Shown here piece by piece: positions 1-5,971 of a stretch of 13,489 nt of DNA (within the stretch, counting starts at the first letter, position 1; every line of letters starts with the position of its first letter). This stretch comes from Gammaproteobacteria bacterium (GTDB taxonomy: Bacteria; Pseudomonadota; Gammaproteobacteria; Acidiferrobacterales; SZUA-150): positions 1 to 13,489 of the forward strand of contig JAOUNW010000052.1 in assembly GCA_029880755.1 (NCBI GenBank). The letters run 5' to 3'. The notes beneath the pieces were generated by a model that saw only the letters and a list, made by a program, of their open reading frames with translations, ran no database searches and was not told the origin of the DNA. A program made the translations under genes and the position numbers.

Positions 1-39
1 CCCCAAAAGAATTTTTTGGGGCCATAAACCCGCCCCAAA
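1..39. repeat. Two overlapping inverted repeats upstream of prk
   Basis: Seen in the sequence: CCCCAAAA (1-8) is complementary to TTTTGGGG (14-21). TTTGGGGC (15-22) is in turn complementary to GCCCCAAA (32-39). The central arm can pair left or right but not both. The second hairpin is followed by only three T (40-42). It could be the terminator of a gene that ends left of the window or a regulatory leader element. The window edge prevents a decision. Confidence 0.45.
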
Positions 40-185
40 TTTCCCGATATTCCTCTAGTTTTTAAATTCAATTAACTAATTAGGCCTGAAATAGGCAATT
101 CTTGCATGGATCAGGATTCTGTCATTGTTGTAGAATCCCCCCTTTGTCACTAATTGATTGATGCGGTCAGGAGAGTAAATACAAC

Positions 186-1055
186 ATGTCAGCCAAACAC
201 CCGATTATCGCCATTACTGGATCCTCAGGCGCTGGAACTACCACGGTAAAGCGTGCCTTCGAGCACATGTTCAGACGAGAAGAAATCAACCCTGTGGTAG
301 TCGAGGGCGATAGCTTTCATCGTTACGACCGGGCGGAAATGAAAAAGGCCATTGCCGAGACAGAAGACCGGCGATCCATTAGTCACTTCGGGGTTGAGGC
401 CAATCTATTTGATAAGCTGGAAGAACTATTCAAGCAGTACAGTCAAAATGGAACCGGCGAGAAACGCTACTATCTGCACAGTGATGAAGAAGCGGAACCC
501 TATAACCAGCAACCCGGTACCTTTACCCCTTGGGAGAAAATACCGGCAGGAACAGATCTTTTATTTTACGAAGGACTTCACGGTGGCGTGGTATCAGACA
601 ATGTCGATGTTGCCCAATGGGTTGACCTGCTGGTGGGCGTGGTACCGATCGTCAACCTGGAGTGGATCCAGAAAATCCACCGGGATACCGCAGAACGCGG
701 CTATTCGGCGGAGGCTGTCACCCACACGATCCTGCGGCGCATGCGGGATTATGTTACCTATATTACGCCCCAATTCTCCAAGACCCACATCAACTTCCAA
801 CGCGTACCAACCGTTGATACATCGAATCCGTTTATTGCCCGGGATATCCCCACTCCCGACGAAAGCTTCGTCGTGATTCGTTTCCGGGACCCGAAAACTC
901 AGGACTTCCCCTATTTGCTAAACATGATAGACGGTTCTTTCATGTCCCGGCCCAACACCATCGTCGTTCCCGGGGGGAAAATGGGCTTTGCCATGGAAAT
1001 TATTCTGGCGCCCATGGTTCACAATTTGATAGAAAAAAAGCGCAAAGCTAAATAA
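186..1055 (+). CDS. prk: Phosphoribulokinase (Calvin cycle)
   Basis: Cytoplasmic enzyme that phosphorylates ribulose 5-phosphate with ATP to ribulose 1,5-bisphosphate, the CO2 acceptor of RuBisCO. The 289-residue protein begins with a P-loop (GSSGAGTTT, residues 12-20), followed by GDSFHRYDR (41-49), typical of proteobacterial phosphoribulokinase. The C-terminal half keeps family-like stretches such as FIARDIPTPDESFVVIRFRD. The length fits the short bacterial class (about 290 residues), known in other bacteria as an octamer activated by NADH. The ATG is preceded by AGGAGAG (169-175), 10 bases upstream. No RuBisCO or other Calvin-cycle gene lies in the window, so prk stands alone here. I found no convincing sigma70 promoter upstream. 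Uridine kinase, which shares the fold, is less likely given the length and sequence. Confidence 0.95.
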   Translation: MSAKHPIIAITGSSGAGTTTVKRAFEHMFRREEINPVVVEGDSFHRYDRAEMKKAIAETEDRRSISHFGVEANLFDKLEELFKQYSQNGTGEKRYYLHSDEEAEPYNQQPGTFTPWEKIPAGTDLLFYEGLHGGVVSDNVDVAQWVDLLVGVVPIVNLEWIQKIHRDTAERGYSAEAVTHTILRRMRDYVTYITPQFSKTHINFQRVPTVDTSNPFIARDIPTPDESFVVIRFRDPKTQDFPYLLNMIDGSFMSRPNTIVVPGGKMGFAMEIILAPMVHNLIEKKRKAK

Positions 1056-1061
1056 CCATAA

Positions 1062-1076
1062 TAACTCAGTGAGTTA
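1062..1076. repeat. Perfect palindrome between prk and the HD-GYP gene
   Basis: TAACTCA (1062-1068) and TGAGTTA (1070-1076) are exact inverted copies around a single G. With a one-base centre it cannot form a normal RNA hairpin of full length, so a protein-binding site is more plausible than a terminator. A second small palindrome, CCGGT-T-ACCGG, lies at 1110-1120, 20 bases before the next start codon. No function can be assigned. Confidence 0.3.
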
Positions 1077-1139
1077 GGCAAGCCATTTAGATGTGCATGC
1101 CGCTGCCTTCCGGTTACCGGCGATACTATACTGGTAATT

Positions 1140-2432
1140 ATGAAGAAACGTATTCCAGCCTCGTCTGTTACAAAAGGCATGTATGTCTCGGAACTGGACC
1201 GGCCGTGGCTGGAATCCCCGTTCCTGTTCCAGGGGTTCAAGGTCAGCACTGATGACGAACTTGAGCGGCTTAGGGCCCTGTGCAAGTATGTCTATATTGA
1301 TATCGAGGAAGGTCTTGATCTGCAACCATCCGATCCTCTAGGACCCTGGCATATAAAGCCTCGCGAAAGAATTTCCGAAGAGGCGGACGAACACGCTATT
1401 ATGCGGGAAATCCATGAGGAATCCGACAAACTACCCAGCCACCCCCTCAAGTACCCTGACCGCGCAACATTCGAAGAGGAATTAGACGCTGCCAGAGAAG
1501 TCGAAATCAAAACCAAGAATGTTATCTATAGCATTATGGAAGATGTCAGGCTCGGCAAAAGTATCGACACAAAAGGCGCCAAGCAAGTGGTTCATGATGT
1601 AACGGAAAGCATCATCCGCAACCCCGACGCCTTAATCTGTCTTACACAACTGAAAAATAAGGACGAATACACGGCACTACACAGCTTGAGGGTCTGCATA
1701 CTGTCGTTGGCTTTTGGCCGTCACCTGGGGTTTGATAAGGATTTGCTTAACATTCTGGGTCTCGGGGCGCTGCTGCACGATGTCGGAAAAATGAAAATTC
1801 CCAATGAAGTCCTGAATAAGCCCGAGGGACTCACCGAGGAGGAATTCGCGATAATAAAAAGCCATGTACCACTGGGAGTAGAAATATTAGAACAACACAA
1901 AAGCGGTATCCCGGATGTCGCCATTGACGTCGCCCGTTACCACCATGAACGTTTTGATGGCAGCGGCTACGCTTCAGGAAAGAAGGGGCCTGAGATCAGT
2001 CAATTTGGCCTAATCGGTTCGATTACTGACTGTTATGACGCTATTACCAGTGACAGGGCTTATCATGAAGGTATGTCATCCCACGATGCGCTCAAGCGTA
2101 TGTATGAATGGCGCTTTAAGGATTTTGAACCAAAACTAATAGAACAGTTTATCCAATGCATGGGCATCTATCCTATTGGCAGCCTGGTGGAAATGAGCAC
2201 CGGCGCCATCGGCGTGGTCGTAACCATCAACCGTGCCCGGCGACTCAGACCCAAGGTGGTGCTGGTCATGACGCCCGAATTAAAACCCTACTCAACCGGT
2301 ACAGTGATAGATCTCATGAATCAGCCGGTGGAGTTCTCCAGTAATTCATTGTCCATCACCAAGGTGCTTCCATCTGGCACCCATAATATCAATCCGTCAG
2401 ATTATCTTCCGCTGCATGGACACGGGTTCTGA
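1140..2432 (+). CDS. HD-GYP domain c-di-GMP phosphodiesterase with N-terminal DUF3391
   Basis: Probable cytoplasmic enzyme that degrades the second messenger cyclic di-GMP. The 430 residues start with a DUF3391-type segment (MYVSELDRPWLESPFLFQGF, 14-33), which fixes the start codon. The HD-GYP domain spans about 170-345: H181 in LHSLRV, HDVGK (213-217), H242, HHE (268-270), DGSGYA (273-278) and DCYDAITSDR (297-306). All metal-binding histidines and aspartates I expect are present. The name-giving GYP reads GYA, proline to alanine at 278, so this is a slightly degenerate signature. No membrane segment or receiver domain is visible. No good ribosome-binding site precedes the ATG. The stop codon lies 2 bp from that of the convergent ThpR gene. 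The cellular process controlled is unknown. Confidence 0.92.
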   Translation: MKKRIPASSVTKGMYVSELDRPWLESPFLFQGFKVSTDDELERLRALCKYVYIDIEEGLDLQPSDPLGPWHIKPRERISEEADEHAIMREIHEESDKLPSHPLKYPDRATFEEELDAAREVEIKTKNVIYSIMEDVRLGKSIDTKGAKQVVHDVTESIIRNPDALICLTQLKNKDEYTALHSLRVCILSLAFGRHLGFDKDLLNILGLGALLHDVGKMKIPNEVLNKPEGLTEEEFAIIKSHVPLGVEILEQHKSGIPDVAIDVARYHHERFDGSGYASGKKGPEISQFGLIGSITDCYDAITSDRAYHEGMSSHDALKRMYEWRFKDFEPKLIEQFIQCMGIYPIGSLVEMSTGAIGVVVTINRARRLRPKVVLVMTPELKPYSTGTVIDLMNQPVEFSSNSLSITKVLPSGTHNINPSDYLPLHGHGF

Positions 2433-2434
2433 TT

Positions 2435-2983
2435 CTATCGGCCCAGCCTCCAGGTTTTCAGTACCTCATAATGGGTGCCGTTTTTATTCGTAAGCGATTC
2501 CATCAAAACAAACTCATTAATGGGCCAGCTGATGGCTTCAATTGAGCGAGGCAATCTCGACCATATGTCTCCGCCCACCCTTCTCGCTACTGTAATATGA
2601 GCCTTGAAGGGGCGCTCATCGGGCTCCACCCCGCACAACTTTGTAAACTGTATTAGATTGTTCACCAATTCCGTTACCGGTGATGGTAACTCCCTGCAAC
2701 CCAACCATAAAATACCGGGCCTCTTCCATCCTTCGAGCCGGTCCACAGTCAACTCGAATGGCGTCATCATGTCTGCACCGGCAAACCCCAGCAGACAAGA
2801 TAGTATTTGCTGGTTTACCTTGCCTATAAACAACAGTGTTAGATGAAGATTTTCTACGGCGGTAGGTCGCGAAGTGCGAGGTAATATCTCTGTCGCAGCC
2901 ACAGCGTTGAGCGCCTCTCTGACTTCCGTCCCGGGATTGAGTGCGAAAAATACGCGCTTAGGAGGGGCTTTGGAGTGTATCAA
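2435..2983 (-). CDS. thpR: RNA 2',3'-cyclic phosphodiesterase (2H / LigT family)
   Basis: Member of the 2H phosphoesterase family; bacterial relatives hydrolyse RNA 2',3'-cyclic phosphates and can reversibly join tRNA halves by 2'-5' bonds. With the start at 2983 the protein has 182 residues, the usual size. Both catalytic signatures are intact: HLTL (47-50) and HITV (129-132). The open frame continues upstream to an ATG at 3112, but that extension reads through the complete tRNA-Lys gene, so it is an artefact. The first usable start behind the tRNA is TTG at 2983-2981, followed by KRVFFAL, the usual N-terminus. No strong ribosome-binding site precedes it. Only 23 bp separate it from the tRNA 3' end, with no terminator between, so it is probably expressed from the tRNA promoter. 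Physiological substrate is unknown. Confidence 0.88.
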   Translation of the reverse strand: MIHSKAPPKRVFFALNPGTEVREALNAVAATEILPRTSRPTAVENLHLTLLFIGKVNQQILSCLLGFAGADMMTPFELTVDRLEGWKRPGILWLGCRELPSPVTELVNNLIQFTKLCGVEPDERPFKAHITVARRVGGDIWSRLPRSIEAISWPINEFVLMESLTNKNGTHYEVLKTWRLGR

Positions 2984-3006
2984 ACCGTATGCGCCAAAGA
3001 AAAAAT

Positions 3007-3082
3007 TGGTGGGCCGTGCAGGAGTCGAACCTGCGACCATCGGATTAAAAGTCCGGTGCTCTACCGACTGAGCTAACGGCCC
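3007..3082 (-). tRNA. tRNA-Lys (anticodon UUU)
   Basis: A 76-base gene with CCA encoded (3007-3009). The acceptor stem GGGCCGT / ACGGCCC pairs perfectly. The D arm is GCTC-AGTCGGTA-GAGC and the T arm is GCAGG-TTCGACT-CCTGC. The anticodon loop CTTTTAA carries TTT at 3047-3049, so it decodes lysine AAA/AAG. The anticodon stem has a C27-A43 mismatch and four good pairs. In other bacteria U34 of this tRNA receives the mnm5s2 modification, whose sulfur comes through TusA and TusBCD; homologues of these lie 1.6-3 kb away. A strong promoter lies at 3148-3176. thpR follows closely on the same strand. Confidence 0.97.
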
Positions 3083-3110
3083 CGGTGAAGAGATCTTACC
3101 TAATTTGCCC

Positions 3111-3131
3111 AAAAACCGGTGTCAGCCGGCC
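3111..3131 (-). terminator. Short GC hairpin with T run in the tRNA leader (weak terminator or attenuator)
   Basis: On the minus strand GCCGG (3130-3126), loop CTGACA, and CCGG (3119-3116) are followed by five T (3115-3111). The stem is only four GC pairs plus possible G-U pairs. It lies about 10 bases downstream of the predicted tRNA start, so it could stop read-through from the transporter gene or trim tRNA transcription. It could also be chance in a GC-rich leader. Confidence 0.3.
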
Positions 3132-3147
3132 AGCGCGAACCGGCGGC

Positions 3148-3176
3148 ATTATCCAGACAGGGAGCGGCCCTGTCAA
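3148..3176 (-). promoter_or_regulatory. Sigma70-type promoter of tRNA-Lys (and probably thpR)
   Basis: On the minus strand a perfect -35 box TTGACA (3176-3171), exactly 17 bp of spacer, and a -10 box GATAAT (3153-3148; five of six consensus bases). The discriminator GCCGCC that follows is GC-rich, as in stringently controlled tRNA and rRNA promoters. The predicted start is near 3141, giving a leader of about 59 bases before the tRNA. Confidence 0.8.
3156..3174. promoter_or_regulatory. Candidate operator: inverted repeat over the tRNA-Lys promoter
   Basis: GACAGGG (3156-3162) and CCCTGTC (3168-3174) are perfect inverted copies separated by five bases. The 19-bp element covers four bases of the -35 box and most of the spacer of the tRNA promoter. 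The position would let a bound dimeric regulator block RNA polymerase. No regulator gene is in the window. Chance occurrence is possible in this GC-rich stretch. Confidence 0.4.
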
Positions 3177-3226
3177 ACCGGCCGACCGCCTACATAGCTC
3201 CAGGTCGCCCGGAAACGGAGCCTGTT

Positions 3227-4360
3227 TTACTTGGACGGGAATAGCCTCATATCCGCCAGAGAGGAGCGGAGCGCCCTGAAAAATGGCTCGTCATCCATCA
3301 TGTAATACTGCACTTTCATCGTCAGTGCTGCGCCGAAAATAATGGAGGCTAACGTCATTAACGATCCCAGCGCCAAAGTGGACATGCCGGTAATACCCTG
3401 GCCAACAGTGCAACCCAGGGATATCACCCCACCAGATCCCATGAGCACGGCACCTATCAAATGGGCGATCATGTCCTCACGTGAAGAAAAGGTTTGAATC
3501 TGGAATGTGCCGGTAATCATCGCATAAACAAAGGATCCGGCAATAATTCCAAACACAGCGGCGATGCCAAAATTAATAGTCGACCCGGTATAGGTCATAA
3601 GGTACTGCAAAGCATTACCGACAGGGGCCACAAACGTAAAAGACTCCAACGGTATCGGTTCAAATTCGTCGAAACCAAGAACGCCGGTAATGTACCAGGC
3701 TGCAATAACAAACAGGCCGATGCTGACTCCCGCAAGCATATTATTGAAACCGGAACGAAACTCGGCACTCATAAAAGCAAAACCAATTAAGCCTAAACCG
3801 AGCGCGCCCGTGACAATCCAGCCAATCAATGCGGCGTCCTGGGCACCTACCAGGGCCGCAATAATAGTAGCGATACTCTGATTCTGGATTTCCATCTGCG
3901 CGAGATCAATATTAGTGACTTCGATTACATTAATGCGAAATAAGGCTATCAAGCCCCTAAGGGTCATATAAGCAGTTAGGCCAAGCACAATCATGACAAC
4001 CAGCGACTTCAAGTTTCCGCTACCCACAAGCACCAGCGTCCGCTGACCACAGCCTGAACCGAGGGTCATACCAATACCGAATAACAGACCACCCAGCAAA
4101 TGACCAAGCCAACCGAAATTGGAGGTCAGATAAATTGATCCTGACAGATCTACTGAGGTAGTGGCTTGAAGAATCTGGGAACCGATAATGGCGACACCAA
4201 TGGCCAGAAACCACGCCCGGAGACGATTCTTCTTGCCCATATTTACCCAATCGCTAATAGCACCCATAGTGCAAAAATTGGTTTTATTTGCAATGGCACC
4301 AAATACCGCAGCGACAATAAATGACCACAGGGCAACAGTTTGCACATTCGATAATTCCAT
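3227..4360 (-). CDS. YeeE/YedE-family sulfur (thiosulfate) transporter, TsuA-like
   Basis: Inner-membrane protein expected to import thiosulfate or a related sulfur compound. The 377 residues are mostly hydrophobic, with roughly nine or ten membrane segments. I count exactly three cysteines, each in a conserved-looking loop: C30 in TNFCTMG, C104 in GSGCGQRT, C317 in GCTVGQG. This matches the family, where characterised TsuA/YeeE uses three conserved cysteines to pass thiosulfate through the membrane. It has full-length architecture rather than the half-size YeeE/YedE form. The ATG is supported by AGGAG (4369-4373), 8 bases upstream. It is divergent from dsrEFH-tusA; known YeeE/YedE proteins work with small TusA-like partners, which makes the tusA at 5741 a likely partner. 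Substrate specificity cannot be read from the sequence. Confidence 0.88.
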   Translation of the reverse strand: MELSNVQTVALWSFIVAAVFGAIANKTNFCTMGAISDWVNMGKKNRLRAWFLAIGVAIIGSQILQATTSVDLSGSIYLTSNFGWLGHLLGGLLFGIGMTLGSGCGQRTLVLVGSGNLKSLVVMIVLGLTAYMTLRGLIALFRINVIEVTNIDLAQMEIQNQSIATIIAALVGAQDAALIGWIVTGALGLGLIGFAFMSAEFRSGFNNMLAGVSIGLFVIAAWYITGVLGFDEFEPIPLESFTFVAPVGNALQYLMTYTGSTINFGIAAVFGIIAGSFVYAMITGTFQIQTFSSREDMIAHLIGAVLMGSGGVISLGCTVGQGITGMSTLALGSLMTLASIIFGAALTMKVQYYMMDDEPFFRALRSSLADMRLFPSK

Positions 4361-4635
4361 GCTCAGGTCTCCTACAATTAAAATGCTCTTTACCGGGAAA
4401 GTATATGCCGGTTCTGAGACGCCCTGCCAGTCTACATTATTCCCTTCTTGAACCGGGTTATTAGCGCTATTTTCGCCCTGCGGGCAATGTCGCTACAATT
4501 TGAAATAAATCGCCGCCCTGGGTCGTCTAACAAGGCAAGACAGGCATTGAGACACCAACCAACAATTTGAATTACTGCCGCACTGAGACTATCCTGCCAG
4601 TAAAGCCAGCCAAACAAAGAAACCAGGAGTTGAAT
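4361..4635. other. Divergent intergenic region between the transporter and dsrE
   Basis: 275 bp hold the control regions of both sulfur transcription units. On the plus strand TTGAAT (4567-4572), 17 bp, TATCCT (4590-4595) is a moderate promoter match that would start dsrE mRNA near 4602. A small GCCC-TGC-GGGC hairpin lies around 4475-4485. On the minus strand TATACT (4405-4400) could be a -10 box for the transporter, but no fitting -35 box is visible. I see no riboswitch or terminator. Confidence 0.4.
4567..4595 (+). promoter_or_regulatory. Possible promoter of dsrE-dsrF-dsrH-tusA
   Basis: TTGAAT and TATCCT separated by exactly 17 bp, each matching four of six sigma70 consensus bases. The predicted start lies about 34 bases before the dsrE TTG codon. 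The match is moderate and untested. Confidence 0.33.
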
Positions 4636-4992
4636 TTGAAACTGAGTGTTGTTGTCCTGGAAGGCCCTTATACCCATGAGGCCTCAGATAGCGCCTACAA
4701 TCTGATCCAGGCAGCTTTGAAAAAGGGCCACGAAATCAACGGTGTATTTTTCTACCATGATGGCGTCTATAACGTCACAAAGTTCATGGAACCGCCTCAG
4801 GACGACCGCCACATCTCCCGACGCTGGATGGAATTGGGCGAAAAGGGAATTGATATCGTCGTCTGCATTGCCGCCGGTCTTCGTAGAGGCATTGTTGATA
4901 AAATACAGACGTCAAACGTGCGTATTTCAGGTCTGGGACAACTGGCGAAAATGATCCTGGAATCGGACAGAGTCATCGTATTCGGGGACTAG
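4636..4992 (+). CDS. dsrE: DsrE/TusD-family sulfurtransferase subunit
   Basis: Cytoplasmic sulfur-carrier subunit of the DsrE2F2H2 hexamer, which in Allochromatium takes sulfur from TusA and hands it to DsrC. I start it at TTG 4636 because AGGAG (4625-4629) sits 6 bases upstream and because MKLSVVVLEGPYTHEASDSA matches the family N-terminus. The upstream ATG at 4567 would add 23 unrelated residues. The result is 118 residues. The catalytic cysteine is present (C77 in DIVVCIAAGLRRGIVD), corresponding to DsrE Cys78. GHEINGVFFYHDGVYN (31-46) is the other family hallmark. It is first of a tight four-gene unit; dsrF follows after 5 bp. The reading as DsrE rather than TusD rests on the neighbouring DsrH cysteine and is less certain than the family. 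Confidence 0.92.
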   Translation: MKLSVVVLEGPYTHEASDSAYNLIQAALKKGHEINGVFFYHDGVYNVTKFMEPPQDDRHISRRWMELGEKGIDIVVCIAAGLRRGIVDKIQTSNVRISGLGQLAKMILESDRVIVFGD

Positions 4993-4997
4993 TTGTT

Positions 4998-5405
4998 ATG
5001 AATGAATCTTCAGAAGTCAGAAACGTCATGGTCGTGGTGCGCAAAGCGCCCCATGGCACTATTTATGTCCAGGAGGCACTGGAAGTCATGCTGATTGTTG
5101 CCGCCTACAGCATGAATATTTCAGTAGTCTTTCTTGATGACGGTGTCTATGCGTTAAAGAAAGGGCAGGATACGTCAGAACTCGGCAGCAAACCCTTTAT
5201 GTCTGCCTTTCGCGCCCTGGTTGACTGGGAGATTGAGCATGTCTATGTTGACCGAGACGCCTTAAAGAACAGAGGCATCAATGAAAACGAACTGACCGAA
5301 ATCGGGGAAGATGAAAACACCGGCGAACCGGTACACCCGCAAGTACTTAGCCATAAGGAAATCTACAAGCTAATGCAAGAGCAACACACCATATTGTCTT
5401 TTTAA
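4998..5405 (+). CDS. dsrF: DsrF/TusC-family sulfur relay subunit
   Basis: Structural subunit of the DsrEFH/TusBCD complex. The 135 residues contain KAPHGTIYVQEALEVML (16-32) and ISVVFLDDGVYALKKGQ (41-57), as in TusC/DsrF, and end in TILSF, like the family's terminal strand. No cysteine is present, which is normal because DsrF does not carry sulfur. The first ATG is used; an internal ATG (5028) giving MVVVRKAPHG is also possible. An acidic stretch (EIGEDENTGEPVHPQ, about 101-115) may be a longer loop than in E. coli TusC. The start lies 5 bp after the dsrE stop and the end 12 bp before dsrH. Confidence 0.9.
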   Translation: MNESSEVRNVMVVVRKAPHGTIYVQEALEVMLIVAAYSMNISVVFLDDGVYALKKGQDTSELGSKPFMSAFRALVDWEIEHVYVDRDALKNRGINENELTEIGEDENTGEPVHPQVLSHKEIYKLMQEQHTILSF

Positions 5406-5417
5406 CGGTTTACCGCC

Positions 5418-5711
5418 ATGCTCCATATTATCAATAAATCACCTTTTATGAATTCGGCTCTGGAAGACTGCATGGGCTATCTGGGAAGCGAAGATATTGT
5501 ATTGTTAATCGAAGACGGTGTTTATGCGGCGGCGGCCGGTACCGTCAAATCCGGGCTGATTGAAAAGCTGTTAGAGCAAAATGAAGTTTATGCATTGCAA
5601 GCTGACATTAAGGCCAGAGGACTGGAACAATTAATAAAAAAAGTAAAGATCACTGACTACGAAGGTTTTGTTGATTTAATCGAACAACATACTCCGCAGT
5701 CCTGGCTATAA
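5418..5711 (+). CDS. dsrH: DsrH/TusB-family sulfur relay subunit
   Basis: Smallest subunit of the DsrEFH complex, 97 residues. MLHIINKSPF at the N-terminus and VLLIEDGVYAA (28-38) are family hallmarks, as is the ending TPQSWL. Cys18 in NSALEDCMG lines up with the conserved Cys20 of DsrH from Allochromatium; E. coli TusB, as I recall it, has no cysteine there. This is the best in-window argument that the complex belongs to oxidative sulfur metabolism. The ribosome-binding site is weak (ACGG), so translation may be coupled to dsrF, whose stop is 12 bp upstream. Confidence 0.9.
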   Translation: MLHIINKSPFMNSALEDCMGYLGSEDIVLLIEDGVYAAAAGTVKSGLIEKLLEQNEVYALQADIKARGLEQLIKKVKITDYEGFVDLIEQHTPQSWL

Positions 5712-5740
5712 CACAAACGTTAATCATTCAGGAGAAAATT

Positions 5741-5971
5741 ATGACTCACGCCGATCACGAAATCGACTTATCCGGCCTCAATTGTCCCGCACCGGTTATG
5801 CGTTCCAAGAAACGACTTAAGGATCTTGCCAGTGGAGAAGTGCTGCATGTCATTGCCACAGACCCGGCAACCAAGGAAGATTTTGCTGCACTCATGCCGA
5901 CTATTAACTGCCAGATAGTTGAACAGAATCAGTCCGACAATAAATTCCATTTTTGGATCAAAAAAGGTTAA
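5741..5971 (+). CDS. tusA: TusA-family sulfur carrier protein
   Basis: Small cytoplasmic persulfide carrier (76 residues) that accepts sulfur from rhodanese-like or cysteine-desulfurase donors and passes it on, here probably to DsrE. The signature CPAPVM places the reactive cysteine at position 15, in the context DLSGLNCPAPVMRSKKRL, followed by the expected GEVLHVIATDP strand. AGGAG (5730-5734) lies 6 bases before the ATG. It is last in the dsrEFH unit, with a 29-bp gap, and its stop overlaps the stop of the convergent queC by two bases (shared TTAA). No rhodanese or DsrE2 gene, the usual companions in sulfur oxidisers, is adjacent. Whether it serves sulfur oxidation, tRNA thiolation or the transporter cannot be separated from sequence. 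Confidence 0.92.
   Translation: MTHADHEIDLSGLNCPAPVMRSKKRLKDLASGEVLHVIATDPATKEDFAALMPTINCQIVEQNQSDNKFHFWIKKG

Noticed and set aside
102..136. Possible prk promoter (TTGCAT at 102-107 with TAGAAT at 131-136)
   Set aside because: The spacing is 23 bp, too long for sigma70, and no better -35 box fits the TAGAAT.
352..876. Second plus-strand frame of 174 codons inside prk
   Set aside because: It lies wholly within prk in another frame, resembles no family and has no start signal.
1104..1132. Promoter with TATACT (1127-1132) for the HD-GYP gene
   Set aside because: No recognisable -35 box at 16-18 bp; kept only as a remark in the finding on this gene.
2435..3082. tRNA-Lys as an integration site for a genomic island
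   Set aside because: Lysine tRNAs are known island targets, but an island would lie beyond the tRNA 3' end, on the thpR side. I see no integrase and no second copy of the tRNA 3' sequence, and the sulfur block lies on the 5' side.
2984..3112. N-terminal extension of the ThpR reading frame to an ATG at 3112
   Set aside because: The extra 43 residues are the translation of the tRNA-Lys gene and its flank, not protein; the family N-terminus begins just after the TTG at 2983.
4567..4635. ATG at 4567 as start of dsrE
   Set aside because: It adds 23 residues that do not resemble the family and has no ribosome-binding site, while the TTG at 4636 has AGGAG at 6 bases.
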